A DNA stretch of 17,195 nucleotides, taken from Bacteroidales bacterium. GTDB lineage: Bacteria; Bacteroidota; Bacteroidia; Bacteroidales; UBA7960. This document shows, piece by piece, positions 6,202 to 13,397 of the stretch. A model generated the notes under the pieces. That model worked only from the letters and a program-made list of their open reading frames with translations. It had not been told where the DNA came from and made no database searches. Every line of letters begins with the position of its first letter. Position 1 is the first letter of the stretch. A program made the position numbers and the translations under genes. The stretch covers positions 1 to 17,195 of the forward strand of contig SLOR01000027.1 of assembly GCA_007132395.1 (NCBI GenBank). Direction: 5' to 3'.

Positions 6202-8481
6202 ATGAGTAAAAAAACCGAAGCCATCCGGGTTCACCCCCCGGATTTAACTGTTTACGGGATAAAAGACACGCCCGAAATTTTTTACAACCTTTCCTACGAT
6301 GAGCTTTACGAGCACGAGACCCACCCCGATCTGCAGGGTTTTGAAAAGGGTTTTACCACCAACCTGGGGGCGGTAGCAGTAGATACCGGTATTTTCACCG
6401 GCCGCTCGCCCAAAGACAAGTACATTGTGCAGGAAAGCACCAGCCAGGATAACATCTGGTGGGCCGGCCCCAAAGCCAAACGCTCGGACAATAACCCCAT
6501 CAGTCCGGAAATATGGGAGCAACTCAGAGAAACCACCCTGAACCAGTTTCACAGTAAGAAACTTTACGTTATGGATGCCTTTTGCGGCGCCAACGAAAAT
6601 TCCCGCATCAAAATACGGGTAATTACCGAGGTGGCCTGGATGGCCCATTTTGTGAAAAACATGTTTATCAGGCCCACCCCTGAGGAGCTAAAGGATTTTA
6701 CACCCGACTTCGTGATGCTCAATGCCTGCAAAACGGTAAATGAAAACTGGGAAGCCCAAAACCTGAACTCCGACGTTTATGTAGCCTTTAACCTGAAGGA
6801 AAAAATGTCGTTGGTAGGGGGCACATGGTATGGCGGAGAGATTAAAAAAGGCTTTTTCTCCATCATGAATTATTACCTCCCCTTGAAAGACATGGCCTCT
6901 ATGCACTGTTCTGCCAATATGGGAAAGAATGGTGATACGGCTATCTTTTTCGGGCTTTCGGGAACCGGGAAAACTACTCTATCTGCCGACCCTGATCGGT
7001 ACCTCATTGGTGATGATGAGCATGGATGGGATGATGAAGGAGTATTCAACCTCGAGGGCGGCTGTTATGCCAAGTGCATCAACCTGAGCAAAGAAAAGGA
7101 ACCCGAGATATTCGACGCCATACGGCGCGATGCCCTGCTTGAAAACGTGGTGTATAAGCCCGATAGCGGAGAAATCAATTTTTATGATACCTCCAAAACC
7201 GAAAATACAAGGGTTTCCTACCCCATTTACCATATCAAAAATATTGTAAAACCCGTAAGTAAGGGTACGCATCCTAAAAAGATTATTTTCCTCACGGCCG
7301 ATGCATTTGGGGTATTTCCTCCGGTTTCAAGGCTCTCGCGTGAACAGGCCATGTACTATTTCCTTAGTGGCTATACCAGTAAGCTGGCAGGCACAGAGCG
7401 GGGGGTAAAAGAACCACTGCCAACCTTTTCATCGGCTTTTGGAGCCGCTTTTCTCATGCATCACCCCACTGTATATGCAAAACAGCTGGCTCAGAAAATG
7501 AAAAAGCATGGTGCAACTGCCTACCTTGTTAATACTGGTTGGATAGGAGGAGCTTACGGAGTGGGGCAAAGAATTGATCTGCAATCCACACGCAATATCA
7601 TAAAGGCCATACTGGACGGGGAACTTGATCATGCAGAGGTGGAAGAGGTGGTTCCTTTCGGCTTAAGTATTCCCAAACATGTGGATGGTGTTGACCCACT
7701 TATCCTGAACCCCAAAAACACCTGGAAGTACGAAACCGCTTACAATAAGCAGGCGGAAAAGCTTGCCGATCAGTTTATTGAAAACTTCAACCAGTTCCTG
7801 GATACAGAAGAAGGCCAAAAACTTGTTGCAGCAGGCCCACAGAACAAGTTCATGAAGCAATACTACAGGTATTACGAACGCCGGCTAGACAAGTTGGAGA
7901 ACAAGCATCATGAAGAGATTCTACGCCTTAAAGACCAGATTTATATCCTGCAGAATGCTTTTCACGACTATATCTCTTTCAACTCCATCAACTCCGACTA
8001 CAAAAAGCGGAAACTTCACCGCTACGTGCCGGTTTTATCGTGGTTTGATTGCAATGAGAAGAATATAAACGACAACTGCCATAACACCTTGCTAAAACTT
8101 ACCGAAAACCTGGGCTTTACAGCTTACAGTCATGAAGAAACGCAATTGGGGTATAATGAGTTTATGACACGATCACACGATGAACTTTCCATCAGGGAGG
8201 TATATGACATAATTGACGATTTGCAGAATTGCTTTACCGGTAAGCCCTGCAAAAACAAGGAACTCATAAACACCCTGAAAGATATGAAAGAGATAACCGA
8301 ACAGGTAAAGAATTTTACCATTAAAATTGGTTACCTGCTGGTTCTTAAATTTACAGACGAAGATGAAAACAGCGTGTTCCGGGTGAAAAAGCTGTCCATA
8401 TCGGGTCTTATCCACCTGGATAAAAACCCCCAGCTCATCAGCCAACCCATGCAGCTCATGGAAGAAGTACAGTATTTTTAA
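6202..8481 (+). CDS. pckA: ATP-dependent phosphoenolpyruvate carboxykinase with an extra C-terminal region of about 210 residues
   Basis: Converts oxaloacetate + ATP to PEP + CO2 + ADP (gluconeogenesis, or the reverse in fermentative CO2 fixation). Numbering from ATG 6202 (759 aa): Arg68 in FTGRSPKDKY; Tyr210 and Lys216 in TWYGGEIKKG; His235 in MHCSAN; P-loop GLSGTGKT at 251-258; Mg/Mn site DDEHGWDD at 271-278; Arg337 in NTRVSYPI; GYTSKLAGTERG at 390-401; NTGWIGGAYGVG at 444-455. All catalytic residues are present. ATP-type PEPCK normally ends at about 535-545 aa in a VAAGP-like tail; here VAAGPQ is reached at about 547 and the frame continues to 759. The extension begins with a charged helix likely to be a coiled coil (about 551-585), followed by a mixed alpha/beta region I do not recognise. 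A downstream-only start would lack an evident promoter. The gene is monocistronic, with a hairpin terminator after it. Confidence 0.95.
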   Translation: MSKKTEAIRVHPPDLTVYGIKDTPEIFYNLSYDELYEHETHPDLQGFEKGFTTNLGAVAVDTGIFTGRSPKDKYIVQESTSQDNIWWAGPKAKRSDNNPISPEIWEQLRETTLNQFHSKKLYVMDAFCGANENSRIKIRVITEVAWMAHFVKNMFIRPTPEELKDFTPDFVMLNACKTVNENWEAQNLNSDVYVAFNLKEKMSLVGGTWYGGEIKKGFFSIMNYYLPLKDMASMHCSANMGKNGDTAIFFGLSGTGKTTLSADPDRYLIGDDEHGWDDEGVFNLEGGCYAKCINLSKEKEPEIFDAIRRDALLENVVYKPDSGEINFYDTSKTENTRVSYPIYHIKNIVKPVSKGTHPKKIIFLTADAFGVFPPVSRLSREQAMYYFLSGYTSKLAGTERGVKEPLPTFSSAFGAAFLMHHPTVYAKQLAQKMKKHGATAYLVNTGWIGGAYGVGQRIDLQSTRNIIKAILDGELDHAEVEEVVPFGLSIPKHVDGVDPLILNPKNTWKYETAYNKQAEKLADQFIENFNQFLDTEEGQKLVAAGPQNKFMKQYYRYYERRLDKLENKHHEEILRLKDQIYILQNAFHDYISFNSINSDYKKRKLHRYVPVLSWFDCNEKNINDNCHNTLLKLTENLGFTAYSHEETQLGYNEFMTRSHDELSIREVYDIIDDLQNCFTGKPCKNKELINTLKDMKEITEQVKNFTIKIGYLLVLKFTDEDENSVFRVKKLSISGLIHLDKNPQLISQPMQLMEEVQYF

Positions 8482-8482
8482 G

Positions 8483-8490
8483 TAACTTTG
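8483..8490 (+). promoter_or_regulatory. Possible -7 box directly after the pckA stop
   Basis: TAACTTTG matches TAnnTTTG exactly and ends 4 nt before the hairpin at 8495. No TTTG is seen at -33, because that position falls in pckA codons. Chance occurrence is possible. Confidence 0.25.
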
Positions 8491-8494
8491 TACT

Positions 8495-8572
8495 ACCGGC
8501 AGTTGTCATTGCTTAACGTAAACCTTTTTCTCTGCTTGCAAAACGAAGGTGCGATGCAACTGCCGGTTTTTT
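8495..8572 (+). terminator. Long-stem intrinsic terminator of pckA, or a small structured RNA
   Basis: ACCGGCAGTTG (8495-8505) pairs perfectly with CAACTGCCGGT (8557-8567), followed by a T-run at 8567-8572. After one bulged T, CATTGC pairs with GCGATG for six more pairs (one G-U). The remaining loop of about 38 nt can form a minor ACCTT/AAGGT stem. The stem and T-run make a convincing terminator; the large loop is unusual. Confidence 0.75.
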
Positions 8573-8628
8573 ATTTCTCCCTCCAAACGTGCAAGAGCAT
8601 CGGGCATCAAAAATCAATAAAACCTATT

Positions 8629-8644
8629 TGTAATGCATATTACA
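8629..8644. repeat. 16-bp palindrome upstream of the cold-shock gene
   Basis: TGTAAT-GCAT-ATTACA: 6-bp arms around the self-complementary GCAT, 43 bp before the -33 box of the cold-shock gene. It has operator-like geometry, but AT-rich DNA makes chance plausible. Confidence 0.4.
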
Positions 8645-8686
8645 TACTCCCAACAACTTAACGGATTCATTTTCCTATGAAAAAAA

Positions 8687-8716
8687 TTTGCTATGTTGTA
8701 AAAAATTGTATTTTTG
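8687..8716 (+). promoter_or_regulatory. Promoter of the cold-shock gene
   Basis: TTTG (8687-8690), 18 nt, TATTTTTG (8709-8716): both boxes match the Bacteroidota consensus. The predicted start is near 8724, giving a leader of about 34 nt, much shorter than the thermosensing leader of E. coli cspA. Confidence 0.6.
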
Positions 8717-8757
8717 AGGGTTAATTATAATTTCTCATGCATTAATTACTTTTAGTT

Positions 8758-8949
8758 ATGGAAACCGGAACTGTTAAATTCTTTAATGAAAAAAAAGGTT
8801 ATGGATTTATTGTAGATGATAAATCCGAAATGGAAGTGTTTGTACACCACTCAGGACTAATTGACAAGATCAACAACGACGACAAGGTTTCGTTTGAGTT
8901 GGCCGAGGATCAAAAGGGGAAAAAAGCTGTAAATGTAAAAAGAGCATAA
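8758..8949 (+). CDS. Cold-shock domain protein (CspA family)
   Basis: A 63-residue single OB-fold protein that binds single-stranded nucleic acid and acts as an RNA chaperone. It opens with GTVKFFN (4-10). RNP1 is KGYGFI (13-18) and RNP2 is VFVHHS (27-32), with the aromatic residues for base stacking in place. Two features differ from typical CspA: RNP1 has Tyr for the first Phe, and the loop before RNP2 is charged (DDKSEMEV). It ends NVKRA, a usual family ending. It has its own promoter and terminator, so it is a monocistronic gene. Which paralogue it is, and whether cold induces it, cannot be told. Confidence 0.96.
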   Translation: METGTVKFFNEKKGYGFIVDDKSEMEVFVHHSGLIDKINNDDKVSFELAEDQKGKKAVNVKRA

Positions 8950-8967
8950 AATTTTACCCGGTTTTTC

Positions 8968-8997
8968 AAAGCCCTGTCGCCCGACAGGGCTTTTTTT
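8968..8997 (+). terminator. Intrinsic terminator of the cold-shock gene
   Basis: AAAGCCCTGTCG pairs with CGACAGGGCTTT (12 bp in total; the innermost pairs must open to make a loop), ending in seven T at 8991-8997. It lies 18 nt after the stop codon. Confidence 0.93.
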
Positions 8998-9082
8998 ATG
9001 CACTTGCACCAGAATTTTCTGTGAGTAATATTCATCTCCAGTTATGGGAAAAATAGAGTAATTTCGCAGAAAATGACATTCC

Positions 9083-10966
9083 ATGAATTATTTCCAGGCT
9101 GATAACCTCAGCAAAGCATACGCAGAAAAAATACTGTTTGAAAACATAAATTTCGGCATTGATCAAGGCCAGAAAGTGGGTCTGATTGCCCGCAACGGAG
9201 CCGGAAAAACCACCCTGCTCAATATTATGATGCAGCGTGATATTCCCGACACCGGGAACTGCAATTTCCGAAACGACATTACCGTTGCTTACCTGGATCA
9301 GAACCCGCAATTTCCCTCGGGCGCATCCGTAAGCCAAACCCTGCTACATGGCAACAGCCCCCTTGCCCAAACCCTAAGGGAATACAATCAGCAACTGCAC
9401 TGGCAGGAAAATGAACCTCTTAAAGCCAATCCCGAAAAGCTGCAAAAACTCATTGCCCGCATGGATGAGCTGCAGGCCTGGAATCATGAAAACAAAATCA
9501 AGCAGATTCTTACGCAACTAAAAATCGACAACCTCGACCAGCCCGTGGAGCAACTGTCGGGTGGACAAATAAAAAGGGTGGCTCTGGCAAAAATTCTAAT
9601 TGAAGAGGCCGATTTTATCATTCTTGATGAACCCACCAACCACCTGGATATCGACATGATTGAATGGCTGGAGGATTACCTTTCGCGACAAAAACTGACA
9701 TTGTTGATGGTTACTCACGACCGTTATTTTCTGGATGCCGTATGCAACGAAATCCTGGAGTTGGATAGAGGTGAGATTTTCAGGTACAAAGGCAACTATG
9801 CCTATTTTATTGAAAAAAAACAGGAAAGAGAAAACGCTATGCTGGCCGAAACGGAAAAAGCCCGCAACCTGCTGCGCAAAGAAACCGAGTGGATGCGTCG
9901 TCAGCCCAAGGCACGTACCACAAAATCCAAGGCACGCATTGAATCTTACCACCAACTCAAGGAAACGGCCTCCATCACCCCTGTGGCGCAAACCAACGAA
10001 ATCATCATGCAAACTGCGCGCATGGGAAAAAAAATACTTGAGCTCCACAATATCAGCAAGCAGTTTGATGCGCGAACGGTTATAGACGACTTTTCCTACA
10101 TTTTCAAACGAAGGGAAAAAGTGGGCATCGTAGGCAGTAACGGTACGGGCAAATCCACCCTGCTCAATATTATTACCCAAAACCTGGCCCCCGACAATGG
10201 CACCGTTACTACCGGCGAAACAGTGCAGTTCGGATATTACAGGCAGGAAGGCATACAGGTGGATGAAAACAAAAAGGTGATTGACGTAATTAAAGATATA
10301 GCCGAAACCATAAAGGTGGGAAAAGACACCACTTTTACCGCGGCACAGTTTTTACAATATTTCAACTTCCCTTATAGCTCTCAAAATGATTTTGTAAGGA
10401 AACTCAGCGGCGGTGAAAAGCGACGGCTTTTTCTGCTCACCGTAATCATGAAGAATCCCAACTTCCTTATTCTCGATGAGCCCACCAATGATCTGGACAT
10501 TGCCACCCTCAATGTGCTCGAAGACTTCCTGTCCGACTTTCCCGGATGCCTTATCATCGTATCGCACGACCGCTATTTTCTTGACAACCTGGTGGATCAC
10601 ATATTCGTGTTTGAGGGTGAGGGCAGGATAAAAAACTATCCGGGCAACTATACGGATTACCAACTGAGCAAAACCAATGAAAAGCAAAAGGAGAAGAAGG
10701 AGGAAAAGGCAAAACCCCGCCCTGAAAGAAAGGAAGAAAAACCCGGGGAGAAAAAGAAACTGACTTACAAAGAGCAAAAGGAGTTTGAAGCCCTTGAAGC
10801 AGAAATAGAAAAACTGGAGCAGCAAAAAAAGGAAACCCTTGAAAAGCTTAACTCCGGGCAGTTGCCCCCTGAGGAGTTACAGGAGGTATCGCAAAAATAC
10901 GCAACACTAGAAGAACAGCTGGAGGAAAAAGAAATGCGGTGGCTGGAACTTTCGCAATGGGTATAA
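9083..10966 (+). CDS. ABC-F family ATPase, Uup-like
   Basis: A soluble 627-residue protein with two ATPase domains and no membrane segments, as in ABC-F proteins that act on ribosomes or, for Uup, are linked to precise transposon excision and ribosome/DNA structure maintenance. Domain 1: Walker A NGAGKTT (38-44), LSGGQ (158-162), Walker B IILDEPTNHLD (179-189), switch His212 in THDRYF. Linker with the PtIM-like RRQPKARTTKSKARI (272-286). Domain 2: GSNGTGKST (351-359), LSGGEKRR (441-448), LILDEPTNDLD (462-472), SHDRYF. The C-terminal tail (about 530-627) is a highly charged linker plus a coiled coil, the Uup-type C-terminal domain. The Walker A of domain 1 begins A-R rather than G-R, a mild variation. 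It is convergent with dnaN across a palindromic element. A weak TAATTTCG at 9059-9066 may be its -7 box. Confidence 0.93.
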   Translation: MNYFQADNLSKAYAEKILFENINFGIDQGQKVGLIARNGAGKTTLLNIMMQRDIPDTGNCNFRNDITVAYLDQNPQFPSGASVSQTLLHGNSPLAQTLREYNQQLHWQENEPLKANPEKLQKLIARMDELQAWNHENKIKQILTQLKIDNLDQPVEQLSGGQIKRVALAKILIEEADFIILDEPTNHLDIDMIEWLEDYLSRQKLTLLMVTHDRYFLDAVCNEILELDRGEIFRYKGNYAYFIEKKQERENAMLAETEKARNLLRKETEWMRRQPKARTTKSKARIESYHQLKETASITPVAQTNEIIMQTARMGKKILELHNISKQFDARTVIDDFSYIFKRREKVGIVGSNGTGKSTLLNIITQNLAPDNGTVTTGETVQFGYYRQEGIQVDENKKVIDVIKDIAETIKVGKDTTFTAAQFLQYFNFPYSSQNDFVRKLSGGEKRRLFLLTVIMKNPNFLILDEPTNDLDIATLNVLEDFLSDFPGCLIIVSHDRYFLDNLVDHIFVFEGEGRIKNYPGNYTDYQLSKTNEKQKEKKEEKAKPRPERKEEKPGEKKKLTYKEQKEFEALEAEIEKLEQQKKETLEKLNSGQLPPEELQEVSQKYATLEEQLEEKEMRWLELSQWV

Positions 10967-10971
10967 AAACA

Positions 10972-11093
10972 CTGTCTCAAAAGCCCTGATTTTGGCGAAC
11001 GCTGAGCCTGTCGAAGCGAATATCTGACTGATTGATTATCAACAGTCGCTTCGACAAGCTCAGCGTCCGGTTAGCTCTAAGCTTCTGAGACAG
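10972..11093. repeat. Nested palindromic, MITE-like element between convergent genes
   Basis: Outer arms: CTGTCTCAAAAGC (10972-10984) and GCTTCTGAGACAG (11081-11093), 12 of 13 complementary. Inner arms: CGCTGAGCCTGTCGAAGCGA (11000-11019) and its complement at 11046-11065, 19 of 20 matching, the odd pair being G-U compatible. A small GACTG/CAGTC stem lies in the loop. The CTTCGACA-GCTCAGC core recalls widespread intergenic palindromes, and the CTGTCTCA ends recall insertion-sequence termini in this phylum; both are from memory. It carries no coding frame and no clear target duplication. Confidence 0.75.
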
Positions 11094-11115
11094 CCTCTAT
11101 TTGTTGGTCTTTATA

Positions 11116-12240
11116 TTAGTTATTCAGCATAACAGGCATAACCAGCATCAGGATATCCTCATCGGTAGAATCTGCAGATAAGGGGAATATTAAACCGGCA
11201 CGGTTGGGCTGCGACATTTCCATTACCACCTGATCGGTATCCAGGTTGTTAAGCATTTCCACCATAAACTTACTGTTAAAGCCAATTTCCATATCGTTGC
11301 CTTCGTAGTGGCAATTGAGTCTTTCCCTTGCTTCATTGGAGTAGTCATGATCTTCGGCGGTAAGATGCAATTCGCTTCCGGCAATCTTGAATTTTACCTG
11401 GTAGGTAGTTTGGTTACTGAACAGCGAAACCCTTTTGATGGCATTAAGGAAAGGTGAACGATCCAATGTCAGTTTGTTGGGGTTTTCGTTGGGAATTACC
11501 GCGTTATAATTGGGGTACTTGCCATCTATCAAGCGGCAGGTCATGGTAACATTCTTAAAGGTAAAGCGGGCATTCTTCTCATTGTAGTCAATGGCCACGG
11601 GAGCATCGTCGAGTGCAAGGATATTTTTGAGCTGGTTCAAGGGCTTCTTAGGTAAAATCAAAGAAGCTTCCTCAGTAGCTTTTACATCATTGCGGCGATA
11701 TCTTACCAGTTTGTGGGCATCGGTTGCCACAAAGGTTACATTCTCGGTAGAAAGTTCAAAATACACACCCGTCATAATAGGACGCATCTCATCGTTGCTG
11801 GCAGCAAAGATGGTTTTGGTAATTGCATTATGGAGAATGTCGGATTCGATGGTAAGGTTGGAAGCACCTTCAATTTCGGCCGGACGGGGGTATTCTTGCC
11901 CGTCTTGCCCTGCCAGGCGATATTTACCCTCGCCGGCAATAAGGGTAACACCAAAATTGTTATTGTCTATTTCCAGGGTAACGGGAATATCGGAAAATGT
12001 TTTCAGGGTATCCAGAAGTATTTTGGCGGGAATAGCCACACTGCCTTCCTCCTCAGCCATATCCAAAGCCATTCTTGAGGTCATGGTCGTTTCCAGGTCG
12101 GAGGCAGAAACTTTTAACTCACTATCGCTCACTTCAAACAAAAAGTTATCAAGGATAGGCAAAGTATTGTTAGTGCTCAACACACCACTAATGGACTGTA
12201 ACTGCTTCAAAAGCAAATTGCTTGATACTATAAACTTCAT
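11116..12240 (-). CDS. dnaN: DNA polymerase III beta subunit (sliding clamp)
   Basis: 374 residues, the usual length. It forms the dimeric ring that tethers DNA polymerase to its template. The three clamp domains are complete. Conserved segments: NTLPILDNF (25-33), EMRPIMTGVYF (151-161), TDAHKLVRY (173-181) and RLIDGKYPNY (236-245), both in the protein-binding cleft, and the terminal ILMLVMPVML just before the stop. It starts at the only sensible ATG (MKFIVSS). It is the last gene of the block DUF62-gldF-gldG-DUF4340-dnaN and lies 71 bp after the DUF4340 gene. A TATCTTTG box (12274-12267) suggests its own promoter as well. No dnaA gene or clear DnaA-box cluster is nearby, so this is not evidence for an origin. 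Confidence 0.97.
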   Translation of the reverse strand: MKFIVSSNLLLKQLQSISGVLSTNNTLPILDNFLFEVSDSELKVSASDLETTMTSRMALDMAEEEGSVAIPAKILLDTLKTFSDIPVTLEIDNNNFGVTLIAGEGKYRLAGQDGQEYPRPAEIEGASNLTIESDILHNAITKTIFAASNDEMRPIMTGVYFELSTENVTFVATDAHKLVRYRRNDVKATEEASLILPKKPLNQLKNILALDDAPVAIDYNEKNARFTFKNVTMTCRLIDGKYPNYNAVIPNENPNKLTLDRSPFLNAIKRVSLFSNQTTYQVKFKIAGSELHLTAEDHDYSNEARERLNCHYEGNDMEIGFNSKFMVEMLNNLDTDQVVMEMSQPNRAGLIFPLSADSTDEDILMLVMPVMLNN

Positions 12241-12266
12241 CTTTTACCTGTTTTATGATACGTTTG

Positions 12267-12274
12267 CAAAGATA
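12267..12274 (-). promoter_or_regulatory. Candidate -7 box of dnaN
   Basis: The minus strand reads TATCTTTG (12274-12267), an exact TAnnTTTG match 26 nt before the ATG. No clear -33 box is present. It would uncouple dnaN from the upstream gld genes. Confidence 0.4.
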
Positions 12275-12311
12275 ATTTATTAATTCAATCAGATTATAAG
12301 GATTGAGGCTT

Positions 12312-13361
12312 TTAATTTTCAAAAAAGCTTAAAGGCCGCAAAATTCTGTTAAACACGTAATACTGCGCCAGGGCAAACTCTCCCTCGTTGACTTTCAGGT
12401 AAAAACGATTGGGGTCGTTGCCGGTTGCAGGAGTCAATATATCTTCCTCCCGGGCCTTTCGGGCATAGGCAACCATTCTGGTGCGTATACCTTCTGTACT
12501 TTCTACGGTAATTTCCATAAAGGGTTGCTCAATCATCCGCTTTTTTCTTTGCTCTTCCTGTTGTTCATTGAGCAAACTCTCGTAATGAAGGTCGCTAAAG
12601 GAGGATAAAAACCGCACAACCCTGGAAGTATCTGCATGCACATCCATAACCGGTTCACTTTCCGCAAATTGGTGAAAATAGAAACTACCATCTTCTTTAT
12701 GATGCAGTATGAAGGATTCTGTAGGCTGACCCATTACTTTTACTTCAACTCTCGATACGTTTTCCCTTTCCAGGTTTACAACCATCGGGTCGCGCCACGC
12801 CCGCTGATGGGGGTCAAAAAGATACCTGAGCCCTCCCTCAGATGCGGGAAGGTGTATTTTAAAGGGAAAATCCGACCCATCTTTGCGCATGTAGGTACTT
12901 AGCCCGTCGGAGGTATCCTCTCCCACACGAAAGGACTGGTGCAGGCGTGTATAGGGCAGCATACGAAAGTTACCCAGGTGAATGCGCCAGGCTTGGACCC
13001 AAATCCTAACCCGTATACCTTCCTCATCCATATATTTATGCACTTCCCCCCTGTTTGCTACACTTACCGGCTGGCGAACCCTGATACGATTCATTACCGA
13101 TACCAGCTGACGCACGGCCGGATCATTGGCCAGAAACTGCCCATCAAGAATCCATTGTCCGTGAGAGTCCTTCGTTAAATGAACACCGGTACTTTCCTGT
13201 TTAATTTCAATTCCTGTTACTTCCAGCGATCTGTCTATAGAAAAATCACTGTCTATGGGTCTTAGGGTAGACAGAGAATGAGAATACCAGAACAAGATAA
13301 TCGCTGCTGTAAAAAGCAACACAGAAAAAACCAGGAAAAATGCAATATTCTTTTGGGGCAT
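12312..13361 (-). CDS. DUF4340-type membrane-anchored protein of the gldFG locus
   Basis: 349 residues. One N-terminal membrane helix (about 5-27), then a long extracytoplasmic region with repeated strand patterns typical of DUF4340: 'I-E-I-K-Q-E...V-H-L-T-K-D-S-H-G-Q-W-I-L-D-G' near 50-75 and a second such unit near 200-240 (SRVEVKVMGQP...FILHHKEDGSFYFHQF). The DUF4340 assignment is from recalled family character. Proteins of this kind often sit beside GldG-like ABC partners, and this one lies 36 bp after gldG in the same direction, so it probably works with the GldF/GldG complex at the cytoplasmic membrane. No lipobox is seen. Its molecular role is unknown. Confidence 0.72.
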   Translation of the reverse strand: MPQKNIAFFLVFSVLLFTAAIILFWYSHSLSTLRPIDSDFSIDRSLEVTGIEIKQESTGVHLTKDSHGQWILDGQFLANDPAVRQLVSVMNRIRVRQPVSVANRGEVHKYMDEEGIRVRIWVQAWRIHLGNFRMLPYTRLHQSFRVGEDTSDGLSTYMRKDGSDFPFKIHLPASEGGLRYLFDPHQRAWRDPMVVNLERENVSRVEVKVMGQPTESFILHHKEDGSFYFHQFAESEPVMDVHADTSRVVRFLSSFSDLHYESLLNEQQEEQRKKRMIEQPFMEITVESTEGIRTRMVAYARKAREEDILTPATGNDPNRFYLKVNEGEFALAQYYVFNRILRPLSFFEN

Positions 13362-13397
13362 GTGTATAGAGATTAATGCAAATTGTGGTAACCGGAA

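Noticed and set aside
9596..10180. A 194-codon minus-strand frame within the ABC-F gene.
   Set aside because: It is a shadow of the conserved ATPase domains on the plus strand, with no supporting motif or promoter.
11000..11065. Replication origin next to dnaN.
   Set aside because: There is no dnaA gene and no clear DnaA-box cluster; the sequence is explained as a palindromic repeat.
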